From Ceratorhiza oryzae-sativae (lineage: Eukaryota > Basidiomycota > Agaricomycetes > Cantharellales > Ceratobasidiaceae), in assembly GCA_030998015.1 (NCBI GenBank), contig JARWMV010000152.1, positions 1-34,275 on the forward strand: 34,275 nucleotides of DNA. The letters are read 5' to 3'. Within the stretch, counting starts at the first letter, position 1. Each line of letters opens with the position of its first letter. Below the pieces are notes generated by a model, which did no database searches, was not told where the DNA came from, and was given only the letters and a program-made list of their open reading frames with translations. The position numbers were made by a program, and so were the translations under genes. This document shows, one piece after another, positions 26,139 through 34,275 of the stretch.

Positions 26139-26310
26139 CCGCGCGCGTTAGTTGCTGGTGGGACTTGTCCCACCAACCAACGTGAGCAATCGCAACCGTT
26201 TGCGATTGCTAGTGCGCGGCATAATATCGATATTTAGCCGCCGGCTGAAAATGACGAACGGTCGTCATTTTCTACGAGGGAATCTTTAGGATTCCCTCTA
26301 ACGCCGGCGG
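26139..26310 (+). repeat. A element inside HEG
   Basis: Separates KKVVP from NLLTPLGLAYW; paralogues have 3-4 further codons here, so insertion came with a small target loss. Confidence 0.95.
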
Positions 26311-26505
26311 GCAGGAACTACTTTTTTTCCATCGATATAGAACAATTCAAAGAATATATTAAAGCAAGGCAAGGAAAGGGTGTTAAACCTGACCCGTGCC
26401 CGCCTACGATCGCAGCTCCGCCTCAAGCTAGAACTATATTCAGCACCAGTTACTTTGTGGGGCCCGGTTTTAGTTGTTTTAGGTTCCAGGTTACAATAAC
26501 TAGTG

Positions 26506-26667
26506 ACCCCCAATAAGGCAATGGCCTCCCAATGCGTCACAAACGTATTGGGGGGGGCCATTACCAACATCAATCCTTGACATTTCCTAAGGAATTGTCA
26601 AGGAATGGCAGTTTGGGGGGTCAATGGCGCCACAAGTTTTGTGGCGCGCATTGCAATCATTGGGGGT
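26506..26667. mobile_element. C-tract hairpin complex in HEG, flanked by CTAGTG/CTACTG
   Basis: 162-bp insert of nested hairpins between HLYKLF and SYCNLEP of a LAGLIDADG gene; flanks at 26500-26505 and 26668-26673 match at 5 of 6. Confidence 0.75.
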
Positions 26668-27084
26668 CTACTGAATAATTTATACAAATGTTCAAGATAT
26701 TCTCTGTTAGGAGCCCCTTGAACAAAAAATAATCTTGCATTTGCATATTGTTTCTGAATATATAAATCGCCCAGGCAGAGACCAATTAAAATATATTTCA
26801 ATTCACTCCCCTACGCCCCGACGGGAAATTGACGTCTGCAAAAAAGTCAGTTGGTCTGACCAGATCAACTTCCGTCAATTATCCCGGCGGGAATTTGGAG
26901 ACGGCTCTCCGCGCGTGGGCCGCGCCTCTGGCGCGATCTAAGCGCGGAGGGAGGTAAAGTGATTTGGGGTCTTTCTTCCTTGCTTAACAGCACAGATCTA
27001 GTTCTTTTCTCTTCAGATGATTTAATAGGCACTATAGAAGAAAGGGAAAGTAGACAAAATACATGATTACTTACGTCAAATATG

Positions 27085-27336
27085 ACCCGTGCACGCCTGC
27101 GAACGCCTTGGCTTAAGCCAAGCAAGCTTGGCTCATATTGACCTTAAGGTCAATGTAAGCCAAGGCGGCCCTGGCGTGCGCGCGGCGTCTGATTCCGAGG
27201 TACCCTGGAACTTAAAGTTCCAGGGTACCTCGCAATACCTCGCCGCGAACGCGGCCTCGATATCCATTACCCCTCGGGTCAACAGCATGTATTTATATAT
27301 AAATACAATGCTGGTTGACCCTAAGCGGGGGTATGA
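27085..27336 (+). repeat. B element, long form
   Basis: Interrupts the HEG at 25925-27600 between its hydrophobic N-terminus and the LSSIVPI segment. Confidence 0.85.
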
Positions 27337-27369
27337 TAGACTTCGTGTAAAGTACAAAAATTGCCATTG

Positions 27370-27463
27370 ACCCCCCAAACTGATGCAGCTATGCTGCATT
27401 GTTTGGGGGGGTAATGGCTCTCCCAATACGCTGGCCTTACAGGCTTGGTAACGCATTGGGAGG
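27370..27463. mobile_element. C-tract hairpin pair in HEG, flanked by CCATTG
   Basis: 94-bp insert between CCATTG at 27364-27369 and 27464-27469 (GCCATTG counting one more base). Removal gives an uninterrupted hydrophobic frame AILAMAIFVLY. Confidence 0.8.
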
Positions 27464-27984
27464 CCATTGCTAGAATGGCTATGAAGTAAAATAACCAAAT
27501 TATAAGTCCCCAACTTCCAGTTCCAGCCTGTTTAGGGCTAAATACGTAAGTTTGATTTAAGATGTTTCCAAAAAACACCTTCACGGTGGTTTTGGGCCCT
27601 ACGGGCTTCAATTTTCATGTAAAGGATAAGATACGGTAACACGGTGTTAAGTACCAGGAAAATCCTTCTCGGCAGAAATATCTGCCTAGATGATTTAAGG
27701 CTAAGAAATGGCAACAACATTTCTATGCCCAGGGTTAATAGCCCGCGGCAGTAAGGACTTTGATTCCGAGGTAGCCTGGAACCTCGGGGGTCCAGGCTAC
27801 CTCGCAATACCCCGCCTCCTGGATCTCTAGAGATCCAGGGAGCGGAGCTTAAATTGTTGCACGTACGTGCAACAACTTCACGCTTGTAGAGGAGACGTCT
27901 GTGTGCGGCTTAAGCCGTACACAGACGGATCCGAAGCTTGAGTTAAATCATGCAAGCATGATTATTTCCTCAAGGGCAGCATGT

Positions 27985-28156
27985 CCGCCGGCGTTAGAGG
28001 GAATCCTAAAGATTCCCTCGTAGAAAATGACGACCGTTCGTCATTTTCAGCCGGCGGCTAAATATCGATATTATGCCGCGCACTAGCAATCGCAAACGGT
28101 TGCGATTGCTCACGTTGGTTGGTGGGACAAGTCCCACCAGCAACTAACGCGCGCGG
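27985..28156 (-). repeat. A element
   Basis: 172-bp form downstream of cob, between a TTGTTGCACG unit and a GATCGCCCGCAGGGCGG hairpin. Confidence 0.95.
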
Positions 28157-28582
28157 GTATATAAACCCTCCGCGCTCTTTGATCGCCCGCAGGGCGGCCT
28201 AAGCGCGGAGGGCTCAACTAATCGATGATTTGCGAAGGCAAATCATCGATTAGCGGGGTACATATAAATACAATGCTGGCTGAAGTAGTTGCACATACGT
28301 GATGTGCAACTATTTCACATTTTTATTCCATGTTAAAAAGAAAAACCTCTTCTTTTAGAAATTTTCCATGGTTAAGGGGACTTCTTAGATCCAACGCTCT
28401 CTGATCGCGCCTTTAGGCGCGGCCAGATCATAGGCCGCCGCGTGACAAAACATGAATTTGCCTTAGAGTGAAGGAGGGGTTGAAAGTTTCATTTTTCAAT
28501 TTTTATCCAAAAATATAACCACTGCCTGGATCTTACTAGTCCCGTGTTGAGGGAAACAGAAAGGCATTTACTATTGATAACT

Positions 28583-28870
28583 TTAACCTTCTAAAGCAAG
28601 GTCCATTAGAGTGTTTTCGATTATACCAACAGCCGGAACAATAATTACAAACCAAGCAAAGTACAATGCTGTAGCTACTTGTCCTACTTCCACAAATGGT
28701 GAGTTTGGGTGTTGACTTCCAATCCACATTAGGATGAAGAAGTCAGCCACAAATACCCAGAAGAAGAATTTCATTATTGGTCTGAATTGGTTACCTCTAA
28801 TTCTAGATGTGTCAACGATTGGCATTATTAATAGTATTAACAATGAAGCAAACATAGCTATAACTCCTAG
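28583..28870 (-). CDS. cob: cob last exon (apocytochrome b)
   Basis: Encodes the C-terminal 95 residues of cytochrome b, the haem-carrying core subunit of complex III. LGVIAMFASLLILLIMPIVD, SRIRGNQFRPIMKFFFW and IGSQHPNSPFVEVGQVA are diagnostic; two transmembrane helices follow, with ENTLMDLALEG-TAA at the end. The exon start is set near CTA at 28870 because LLGVIAMF is conserved in the family and the upstream sequence is not coding in this frame. Earlier exons are not in the window. The stretch 28250-28580 downstream is AT-rich trailer with small hairpins. Confidence 0.9.
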   Translation of the reverse strand, partial: LGVIAMFASLLILLIMPIVDTSRIRGNQFRPIMKFFFWVFVADFFILMWIGSQHPNSPFVEVGQVATALYFAWFVIIVPAVGIIENTLMDLALEG

Positions 28871-28897
28871 CCGTATGAAGCTACTTTGTAACGGATT

Positions 28898-29266
28898 TTA
28901 TTTAACGCCATTTTCGCTATTCAGCAGAGAATCTATGTAGCATTTTAAAGAAATATCTCGATATTCAATAGCCTGTTTAAGTGCTTGTAATGATTCAAAT
29001 TCATTTGTAAAACCAAACTGTCGAGATTTTATATTAAATTCACTAGGAAAGACACATTTCCAAGCTACGATACTCCCTTTTAATGGCCCTCGTCCAAAAA
29101 CCGCCTGAATATTATTTTCGCCTGATTTAGTATCATTTGCTCGGGATTTAAACCAAGATTGAATATTATCAAGCCAATATTCTTTACCCTTGACTTGGCT
29201 TAGCCAAGCTAGACTCTTCCCTGCCCAGTCAACAGGGACCACAGGCGAGCCTGGCGAGGGCCCCAA
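28898..29266 (-). CDS. Intron ORF upstream of the cob exon, possible AP2-like DNA-binding tail
   Basis: A 122-codon frame in the intron before the last cob exon, ending 27 bp upstream of it. The C-terminal part, VAWKCVFPSEFNIKSRQFGF followed by ESLQALKQAIEYRD, resembles the AP2-like domains attached to HNH endonucleases (aromatic positions, then an Ala-rich helix ending in YRD). No catalytic HNH, LAGLIDADG or GIY-YIG motif is visible, so it is probably the C-terminal remnant of an intron endonuclease. The N-terminal PSPGSPVVPVDWAG may come from a GC-rich repeat; the true start is uncertain. Confidence 0.5.
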   Translation of the reverse strand: MGPSPGSPVVPVDWAGKSLAWLSQVKGKEYWLDNIQSWFKSRANDTKSGENNIQAVFGRGPLKGSIVAWKCVFPSEFNIKSRQFGFTNEFESLQALKQAIEYRDISLKCYIDSLLNSENGVK

Positions 29267-29330
29267 CGAACGTTAGTTGGTCTTACTAGACCAACTTATT
29301 CGAAGAGTGCTAGAAAACAGGTTTAAAGAC

Positions 29331-29502
29331 CCGCGCGCGTTAGTTGCTGGTGGGACTTGTCCCACCAACCAACGTGAGCAATCGCAACCGTTTGCGATTG
29401 CTAGTGCGCGGCATAATATCGATATTTAGCCGCCGGCTGAAAATGACGAACGGTCGTCATTTTCTACGAGGGAATCTTTAGGATTCCCTCTAACGCCGGC
29501 GG
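29331..29502 (+). repeat. A element upstream of the cob intron ORF
   Basis: 172-bp form followed directly by a B element (29504-29736). Confidence 0.95.
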
Positions 29503-29503
29503 G

Positions 29504-29736
29504 ACCCGTGCACGCCTGCGAACGCCTTGGCTCATATTGACCTTAAGGTCAATAATCAAGCCAAGTCGGCCCTGGCGTGCGCGCGGCGTCTGATTCCGAG
29601 GTACCCTGGAACTGAAAGTTCCAGGGTACCTCGCAATACCTCGCCGCGAACGCGGCCTCGATAACCAAACCCCTCGGGTCAACAGCATGTATTTATATAT
29701 AAATACAATGCTGGTTGACCCTAAGCGGGGGTTTGA
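29504..29736 (+). repeat. B element, long form with partial deletion
   Basis: Lacks the second CAAGCAAGCTTGG segment of the longest copies; otherwise as 5682-5932. Confidence 0.85.
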
Positions 29737-30110
29737 AGCATCACCCCGCTAATCGATACCCCTGCCAAGACGTGCGCTAAAGCGCAGTTCTCTAGGCAGG
29801 GTGTAGATTTGCCTTCGCAAATCATCGATTAGTGGAGCCCCCTCCGCGCTTAGGCCGCCCTGCGGGCGATCAAAGAGCGCGGAGGGTAGTTGGCATTGTG
29901 GATCCTAATAAGGAATGTAAAATAGGTAATGATTTTTTTGGAATTCGTATTATGTAACCGTTACCGTCTTTGTTAATAGTGCATTTGAGATCCCATTTCT
30001 CATTCAGAGTTTTGGCTAAAAGTTCAACTTCTTCCTTTGTGAAACCTTGAGTATTTAATATTACTACATGGTAAGTTCTACAAAAAGAACCATCATCACA
30101 AATCCAGTAG

Positions 30111-30227
30111 ACCCCCAACAAGGCAATGGCCTCCCAATGCGTCACAAACGTATTGGGGGGGGCCATTACCTTATTGGGGGGCGGATGCCCCTCAAACAAT
30201 GCAGCGTAGCTGCACATGTTTGGGGGG
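30111..30227. mobile_element. C-tract hairpin pair in HEG, flanked by CAGTAG
   Basis: 117-bp insert between CAGTAG at 30105-30110 and 30228-30233. Removing insert plus one repeat restores LTPLGLAY-WICDDGSF, as in paralogues. Confidence 0.85.
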
Positions 30228-30329
30228 CAGTAGGCTAATCCTAGTGGCGTTAATAATTCTGCAATAATTAATGGAACTATTTTTTTACCATCAAGGTAAA
30301 ATAGATTGTAAAGCTCATTAAAACAAGGT

Positions 30330-30501
30330 CCGCGCGCGTTAGTTGCTGGTGGGACTTGTCCCACCAACCAACGTGAGCAATCGCAACCGTTTGCGATTGC
30401 TAGTGCGCGGCATAATATCGATATTTAGCCGCCGGCTGAAAATGACGAACGGTCGTCATTTTCTACGAGGGAATCTTTAGGATTCCCTCTAACGCCGGCG
30501 G
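30330..30501 (+). repeat. A element inside HEG
   Basis: Separates IRFKT from PCFNELYNLFY. Paralogues read about three more codons (FSL) at this point, so target bases were lost. Confidence 0.95.
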
Positions 30502-30720
30502 GAGTTTTGAATCTTATACTATAATGTATTTTCCCTGTTTTATTGTTTGATAGAGGATTATGTGTCTGTATCATTGGAACTTGAGAACAATATTCTTGAA
30601 ATATAGAATAAAGGTGGAACAAATATTCTTTGTGAATAACTCCTTGTTCAAACCGTAATCGTGCATTGACACCACCTTTTTGTTTCTCAATATTAAGATC
30701 GCCTAGAATAAGCCCAACGG

Positions 30721-30815
30721 CCTCCCAATGCGTTACCAAGCCCTACGGGCCAGCGTATTGGGAGTGCCATTACCCCCCCAAACAATGCAGCATAGCTGCA
30801 TCAGTTTGGGGGGTC
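30721..30815. mobile_element. C-tract hairpin pair in HEG, flanked by CAACGG
   Basis: 95-bp insert between CAACGG at 30715-30720 and 30816-30821. Removal restores LTEIAV-GLILGD. Confidence 0.85.
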
Positions 30816-31071
30816 AACGGCAATTTCTGTTAGTTTTTGAGAAAGAGTAAATTGTTCTTTTTCCTTATTAGTTAAGCGGTGGCGTTTATCATCAGCGGGG
30901 TTAATGGGAACTGCAGAACTAAATAATAGTCCACTAAAGATAGCCATTTCAAATCCAATTGACTGAATACAATCCATATAGAATAAAAATGCCGTGGCAC
31001 AAAGTAGAATTAAAAAAAGAAATATTCGAAGAGAAGATATTAAATAAAACATTGTTAAAATAAATACATAT

Positions 31072-31102
31072 TATAAGACTAACATATTAAAGGTATATCA
31101 TA
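31072..31102 (-). promoter_or_regulatory. Conserved AT-rich leader, second copy
   Basis: Partner of 22316-22352, located 20-50 bp upstream of the HEG N-terminus at 31052. Beyond the shared part the flanks differ (palindromic repeats here, unassigned AT-rich sequence there). Confidence 0.4.
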
Positions 31103-31186
31103 CCGTCGCGTTGGGACCGCCCGAATGGTTTCGGTCCAGCAAGATTTTATAAATCTTGCATGGAAGGATTCCATAGGAATCCTTGT

Positions 31187-31338
31187 GCCCGTAGACCCCC
31201 AATGATGCAATTAGGGGCCACTTAAAATAGCAAAGCTATTTTAGAGGCCCCGTAATTGCTTCATTTGGGGGGTGGATGCCCCCCAAACAATGCAGCGTAG
31301 CTGCACATGTTTGGGGGGCACTAGGGCCCAAAACCACC
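31187..31338 (+). repeat. 152-bp nested hairpin repeat, copy 3
   Basis: Same as 12321-12472; followed by a second C-tract hairpin whose loop pairs GCAGC with GCTGC, then GAGAGTGCATGATTTGG palindromes to 31483. Confidence 0.85.
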
Positions 31339-31498
31339 CCCAAACAATGCAGCGTAGCTGCACATGTTTGGGGGTGTTTTTGGAAATCGCATTTCGGGCG
31401 TCCCCAGCGCGGCCGGCGCGGCCGAGAGTGCATGATTTGGTGTCCCATTGATGGGACGCCAAATCTACATGCATTCTCGAGTGTCAGAGAGTGATCTC

Positions 31499-31670
31499 CC
31501 GCCGGCGTTAGAGGGAATCTGAAAGATTCCCTCGTAGAAAATGACGACCACTCGTCATTTTCAGCCGGCGGCTAAATATCGATATTATTCCGCGCACTAG
31601 CAATCGCAAACGGTTGCGATTGCTTACGTTGGTTGGTGGGACAAGTCCCACCAGCAACTAACGCGCGCGG
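31499..31670 (-). repeat. A element, diverged copy
   Basis: Full length with several substitutions, mostly in loops: the ACGG loop becomes GTGG in the plus-sense reading, and the TTTAG loop becomes TTTCA. Stems are kept. Confidence 0.95.
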
Positions 31671-31859
31671 CACATCCTCTACCCCCCCCAACATGCTGTA
31701 AGTCATTGGGGGGGGGCCCAGTGGAAATGGGTTGCTGCCCACCAAACAATGCAGCGTAGCTGCACATGTTTGGGGGTCAGTAGAAACGCCTACTTTAGTC
31801 GGAGTCCACAGCGCAAAAACAACCGTGCCGTCAAAATGGGGTAGTTAGTGGAGTATGGT

Positions 31860-32037
31860 AAAATAGGTAAATAGATAAAATTACTTACCTTCTCTTTTAT
31901 TCTTTTTAGGGTGAATATTTGATTTAAATTAAAAAGCTTAACAAAGACGGTTTATAAAACATAGATTAAGCGTTAAATAAAATTTTAGGCTGGAATTAAT
32001 TTATAGGAAGTATTAATTAAAATTAAACTTTTTTAGG
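31860..32037. other. AT-rich spacer
   Basis: No repeat or coding frame recognised. Confidence 0.4.
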
Positions 32038-32225
32038 TCCGAATTTCCTCCATTAAGTATAACTTCTTATGGTGTTTCACCAAAATGACTAATAATTTTA
32101 CCCGAAGAACAATTCCGTAACGATGGATACATTTCAATTGTCCATCGTGAGAATCCCTAAACCAAGACTCAACATCTCGCCCAATTTCAAGCTCATAAAT
32201 GTTTATTGAAGTCGTTTGTTAGGAT
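32038..32225 (-). pseudogene. Open stretch, probable C-terminus of the HEG at 32390-33565
   Basis: A 60-codon frame without stops reads INIYELEIGRDVESWFRDS, then GQLKCIHRYGIVL and KHHKKLYLMEEIRT-TAA. It is separated from the rest by a GGATCTCTAGAGATCC palindrome and a C/B repeat block (32237-32387). I do not recognise a domain; the placement alone suggests the C-terminal part of the upstream endonuclease. Confidence 0.35.
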
Positions 32226-32423
32226 AACTCCGCTCCCTGGATCTCTAGAGATCCAGGAGGCGGATAATGCCCCCGCTCTATCGGCTAAAATCTTAGGTGT
32301 AACCCAAGATTTCAGCCGCCCTGCCTAGAGAACTGCGCTTTAGCGCACGTCTTGGCAGGGGTATCGATTAGCGGGGTACTGCTAAGCCCCCCATTTACAG
32401 TCACCAAGAATAAACCCTATAAT

Positions 32424-33047
32424 GCCCCCGCTCTATCGGCTAAAATCTTAGGTGTAACCCAAGATTTCAGCCGCTAAAGCGGAGGGTCAACGACCCGTGG
32501 GCATTGTTAACGAGGCCGCGTTCGCGGCGAGCCGCGCGCACGCCAGGGCCGCCTTGGCAAGCCAAGGCGTTCGCAGGCGTGCACGGGTAATAAAAAATAT
32601 AGATGGGGTAGTCAAATTATCAGTGTAAGTGGGAAGTTTTACATTAGTTAAATTAAGACTCATTAAATTTAATTGTTCCGATAAAGATAGTTTTCTATTT
32701 ACTCCATCTGCTGAAAGGTCATAAACAATGTGTGTAGCAAGAGCCAGTGAAAAAGGATCTAATTTTAAATTATTAGATGTTAAACGTCGTATGTCTGACA
32801 ATTTTTGAAAAGCAATAAATTTTTCTCCATAAATATTACCCGTGCACGCCTGCGAACGCCTTGGCTTGCCAAGGCGGCCCTGGCGTGCGCGCGGCTCGCC
32901 GCGAACGCGGCCTCGTTAACAATGCCCACGGGTCGTTGACCCTCCGCTTTATTACCCCTGCCAAGACGTGCGCTAAAGCGCAGTTCTCTAGGCAGGGCGG
33001 CTGAAATCTTGGGTTACACCTAAGATTTTAGCCGATAGAGCGGGGGC
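32424..33047. repeat. Two B elements in opposite orientation inside one HEG
   Basis: 32424-32588 is a minus-oriented B without the C hairpin (CAGCCGCTAAAGCGG where C would be). 32839-33047 is plus-oriented with C. Between them lies HEG sequence (32590-32838). Confidence 0.8.
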
Positions 33048-33261
33048 CCGCGCGCGTTAGTTGCTGGTGGGACTTGTCCCACCAACCAACGTGAGCAATC
33101 GCAACCGTTTGCGATTGCTAGTGCGCGGCATAATATCGATATTTAGCCGCCGGCTGAAAATGACGAACGGTCGTCATTTTCTACGAGGGAATCTTTATGT
33201 GAGGTAGCCTGGACTCATGGTCAAGGCTACCTCAACTGAGGATTCCCTCTAACGCCGGCGG
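33048..33261 (+). repeat. A element with shortened palindrome insert
   Basis: 214 bp: the insert in the last hairpin is 8 bp shorter than in other copies. Sits with a B element inside the third-type HEG. Confidence 0.95.
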
Positions 33262-33390
33262 GCATAAAGTTATTACCTCTAATTCTACAAGAAATATGTC
33301 CTTCAGCTTGGAAAAATCCATTTGCTACTAAACGAAACTCTTCCGGATTAAAATTAGGAGGTAATTTGAAATTCGCAGGAACTCCTTCTC

Positions 33391-33437
33391 CCGCCGGCGT
33401 TAGAGGGAATCTGAAAGATTCCCTCTAACGCGCGCGG
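33391..33437. repeat. Mini-A (47 bp) internal-deletion form
   Basis: Has the right terminal sequence CCGCCGGCGTTAG plus the GAGGGAATC/GATTCCCTC hairpin, then the left terminal sequence CTAACGCGCGCGG. All internal parts are missing. Flanks CCTTCTC/GAGAAGG extend the palindrome. Inserted in a HEG between PPS and EGVPA. Confidence 0.9.
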
Positions 33438-33589
33438 GAGAAGGCGGTTCGTTTTTACATCGGTTTAATTGCTCACGTGCAGAAGAGATAGACAAATTGT
33501 TTTTATCGGTTGAATTGAAATTGGAAAATTCAGAATTTTGAGCATAGATTAAAATAAGAAATACTATTTCCGTAAAATCTTCCAGCCTT

Positions 33590-33860
33590 TATTGACTATA
33601 TCTTATCTAAAAATTGAACCAGCAATTCTCAAATTTGGGCAATTGCTGTGCACTAACCAGTCCGTAAGATTGAACCAGGAAAATTTTGTAATCTAGAGTT
33701 TTACGTATAGTCTATGAAGTTTTTTGACCGAGCAAAGCACGAGGCGCCTGATTCCGAGCTCGCAATACCTCGGTAATGAAAAACTTGCTGGTTATCTTAA
33801 ACAAGTTTTAAGATTTTTACTGTGAAATACAGTACTTAAACTACAAGACTTCCAAGCATA
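33590..33860 (-). other. Group I intron core near the right edge
   Basis: On the minus strand: AGATAACCAGCAAG (P4-P6 side, about 33800-33785), a small inserted palindrome block at 33740-33777, then AGACTATACG (5' strand of P7, about 33710) and AAGATATAGTC (3' strand of P7, about 33595). GACTATA and TATAGTC are exact complements. The HEG at 32390-33565 follows at once, so it probably sits in the P9 region. The host exon is not visible. Confidence 0.6.
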
Positions 33861-34275
33861 CAGTAAAATTTATACAAACCACTAGAAGATTTAATTTGTT
33901 AGGGATAGATCGTAAAATTGCATAGTAAGGTAAAAGATCACATTTATAATATAACCCCAAATTGGGGTGTAGATTTGCCTGCGCAAATCACCCCCAATTT
34001 AGGAGTCCTCAGCGCTTAGGCCGCGCCTAAAGGCGCGATCAGAGAGTTGGAAATTATATATTATCCATTTTTGTTAATAAAATGGCTGGACTATTTCTTC
34101 ATCCTCAATTTACAATTCCCCGCTAATCGATACCCCTGCCAAGACGTGCGCTAAAGCGCAGTTCTCTAGGCAGGGTGTAGATTTGCCTTCGCAAATCATC
34201 GATTAGTGGAGCCCTCCGCGCTTAGGCCGCCCTGCGGGCGATCAAAGAGCGCGGAGGGAAGGAGCTTTACGTATA
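33861..34275. other. AT-rich intron-like sequence with two hairpin repeats
   Basis: 33955-34047 holds the CCCCAAATTGGGGTGTAGATT palindrome followed by GCGCTTAGGCCGCGCCTAAAGG, in the same order as at 5520-5607 (inverted) and 7097-7187. 34120-34258 holds the C-containing TAATCGATG hairpin and the GATCGCCCGCAGGGCGG hairpin. No gene seen. Confidence 0.5.

Larger units (their letters stand above)
25925..27600 (-). pseudogene. LAGLIDADG_2 endonuclease gene in at least seven pieces
   Basis: Collinear family pieces on the minus strand: a hydrophobic N-terminus (GSWGLIIWLFYFIAILAMA, 27540-27470) split by a hairpin pair flanked by CCATTG; then, beyond a B element (27085-27336), SNHVFCLLSLSSIVPIKSS; after more repeats KYILIGLCLGDLYIQKQ (first motif) and HLYKLF (26801-26674). 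A 162-bp hairpin complex follows, then SYCNLEPKTTKTG (26499-26455); a 36-bp repeat (26392-26427); FNTLSLPCFNIFFELFYIDG (26391-26320); an A element (26139-26310); then LLTPLGLAYW and ADDGT, where a 15-bp hairpin adds QKVRL in frame, to about 25925. Confidence 0.8.
29885..31052 (-). pseudogene. LAGLIDADG_2 endonuclease gene interrupted by three inserts
   Basis: N-terminal SLRIFLFLILLCATAFLFYM, NKEKEQFTLSQKLTEIAV (31052-30822); a hairpin pair (30721-30815) flanked by CAACGG; GLILGDLNIEKQ (first motif), ARLRFEQG, HLYSIFQEYCSQ, IRFKT (30714-30510); an A element (30330-30501); PCFNELYNLFYLDGKKIV, LLTPLGLAY (30329-30234); a hairpin pair (30111-30227) flanked by CAGTAG; WICDDGSF (second motif) and the C-terminus to about 29885, where the KIGL ending is replaced by a repeat. 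Removing the two CNNNNG-flanked inserts restores frame exactly; the A insertion also cost about three codons. Confidence 0.85.
32390..33565 (-). pseudogene. Third type of LAGLIDADG-like endonuclease gene, interrupted
   Basis: Minus-strand pieces in order: NSEFSNFNSTDKNNLS and ARDQL-like SAREQLNRCKNEPPS (33535-33438); a 47-bp mini-A hairpin (33391-33437); EGVPANFKLPPNFNPEEFRL and NGFFQAEGHIS, a LAGLIDADG-like helix (33390-33262); A and B elements (32839-33261); GEKFIAFQKLSDIRRL and LSEQLNLMSLNLTNV (32838-32600); a B element (32440-32587); then FFIIGFILGDC, which fits a second motif (about 32600 and 32440-32415). Both helices are recognisable but diverge from the other HEGs. A likely C-terminal part is at 32038-32225. 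Confidence 0.6.

Noticed and set aside
29870..30367. Frames starting MVGQVPPATNARG fused to HEG sequence (30367, 26176, 20156 and others)
   Set aside because: The start lies inside the A element; the fusion is a by-product of insertion, not a conserved N-terminus.
1..34275. CRISPR-like array from many identical repeats
   Set aside because: Repeat spacing is irregular, units are long palindromes in both orientations, and there are no uniform spacers or cas genes.

Overview
This window is a piece of a fungal mitochondrial genome, most likely from a basidiomycete. AT-rich respiratory genes (nad4L, nad5, nad6, cob), two tRNAs and many group I intron or homing-endonuclease (HEG) sequences are buried in GC-rich palindromes. 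Every recognised gene lies on the minus strand, apart from plus-strand duplicates inside a large inverted repeat. No rRNA gene, CRISPR array or complete cox/atp gene is visible. All recognised Trp codons are TGG; TGA is probably Trp as well (mould-type code 4), which affects the end of nad6.

Layout. 1-4591 is an inverted repeat with arms of about 2.3 kb. Its dyad sits in a short repeat hairpin, and each arm carries the last exon of nad4L, the first exon of nad5 and the start of a group I intron. 3.4-8.0 kb (minus strand) is a nad4L/nad5 region: nad4L exon 1, a group I intron with a LAGLIDADG gene, a first copy of nad4L exon 2, a second intron/HEG copy, then a second nad4L exon 2 that overlaps the nad5 start by one base. 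8.7 kb holds a tRNA-Asp. 8.9-16 kb is a repeat-rich zone with HEG fragments. 15.7-17.7 kb is nad6, followed in frame after one TGA by a LAGLIDADG gene. 18-20.3 kb is nearly all repeats. 20.6-22.3 kb holds the best-preserved LAGLIDADG genes. 23.2 kb is tRNA-Asn. 23.3-25.9 kb is repeats. 25.9-27.6 kb is another shredded HEG. 28.6-29.3 kb is the last cob exon and an intron ORF. 29.9-31.05 kb is another shredded HEG. 32.0-33.9 kb is a third HEG type with a group I core.

The most striking content is the repeat system. A 172-bp element ('A') occurs 28 times plus one 47-bp derivative, about 5.2 kb in all. It has 13-bp imperfect terminal inverted repeats and can fold into two back-to-back three-way junctions whose inner hairpin loops are complementary. 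Other hairpin families are nested inside one another, and several filled/empty site pairs are visible in the window. A C-tract hairpin family sits in HEG genes flanked by 6-bp direct repeats of the form CNNNNG; removing insert plus one repeat restores the reading frame. This looks like an active or recently active set of tiny palindromic mobile elements, with HEG genes among their landing sites. The foldback at 1-4591 could be a real mtDNA structure or an assembly/library artefact; sequence alone does not decide.
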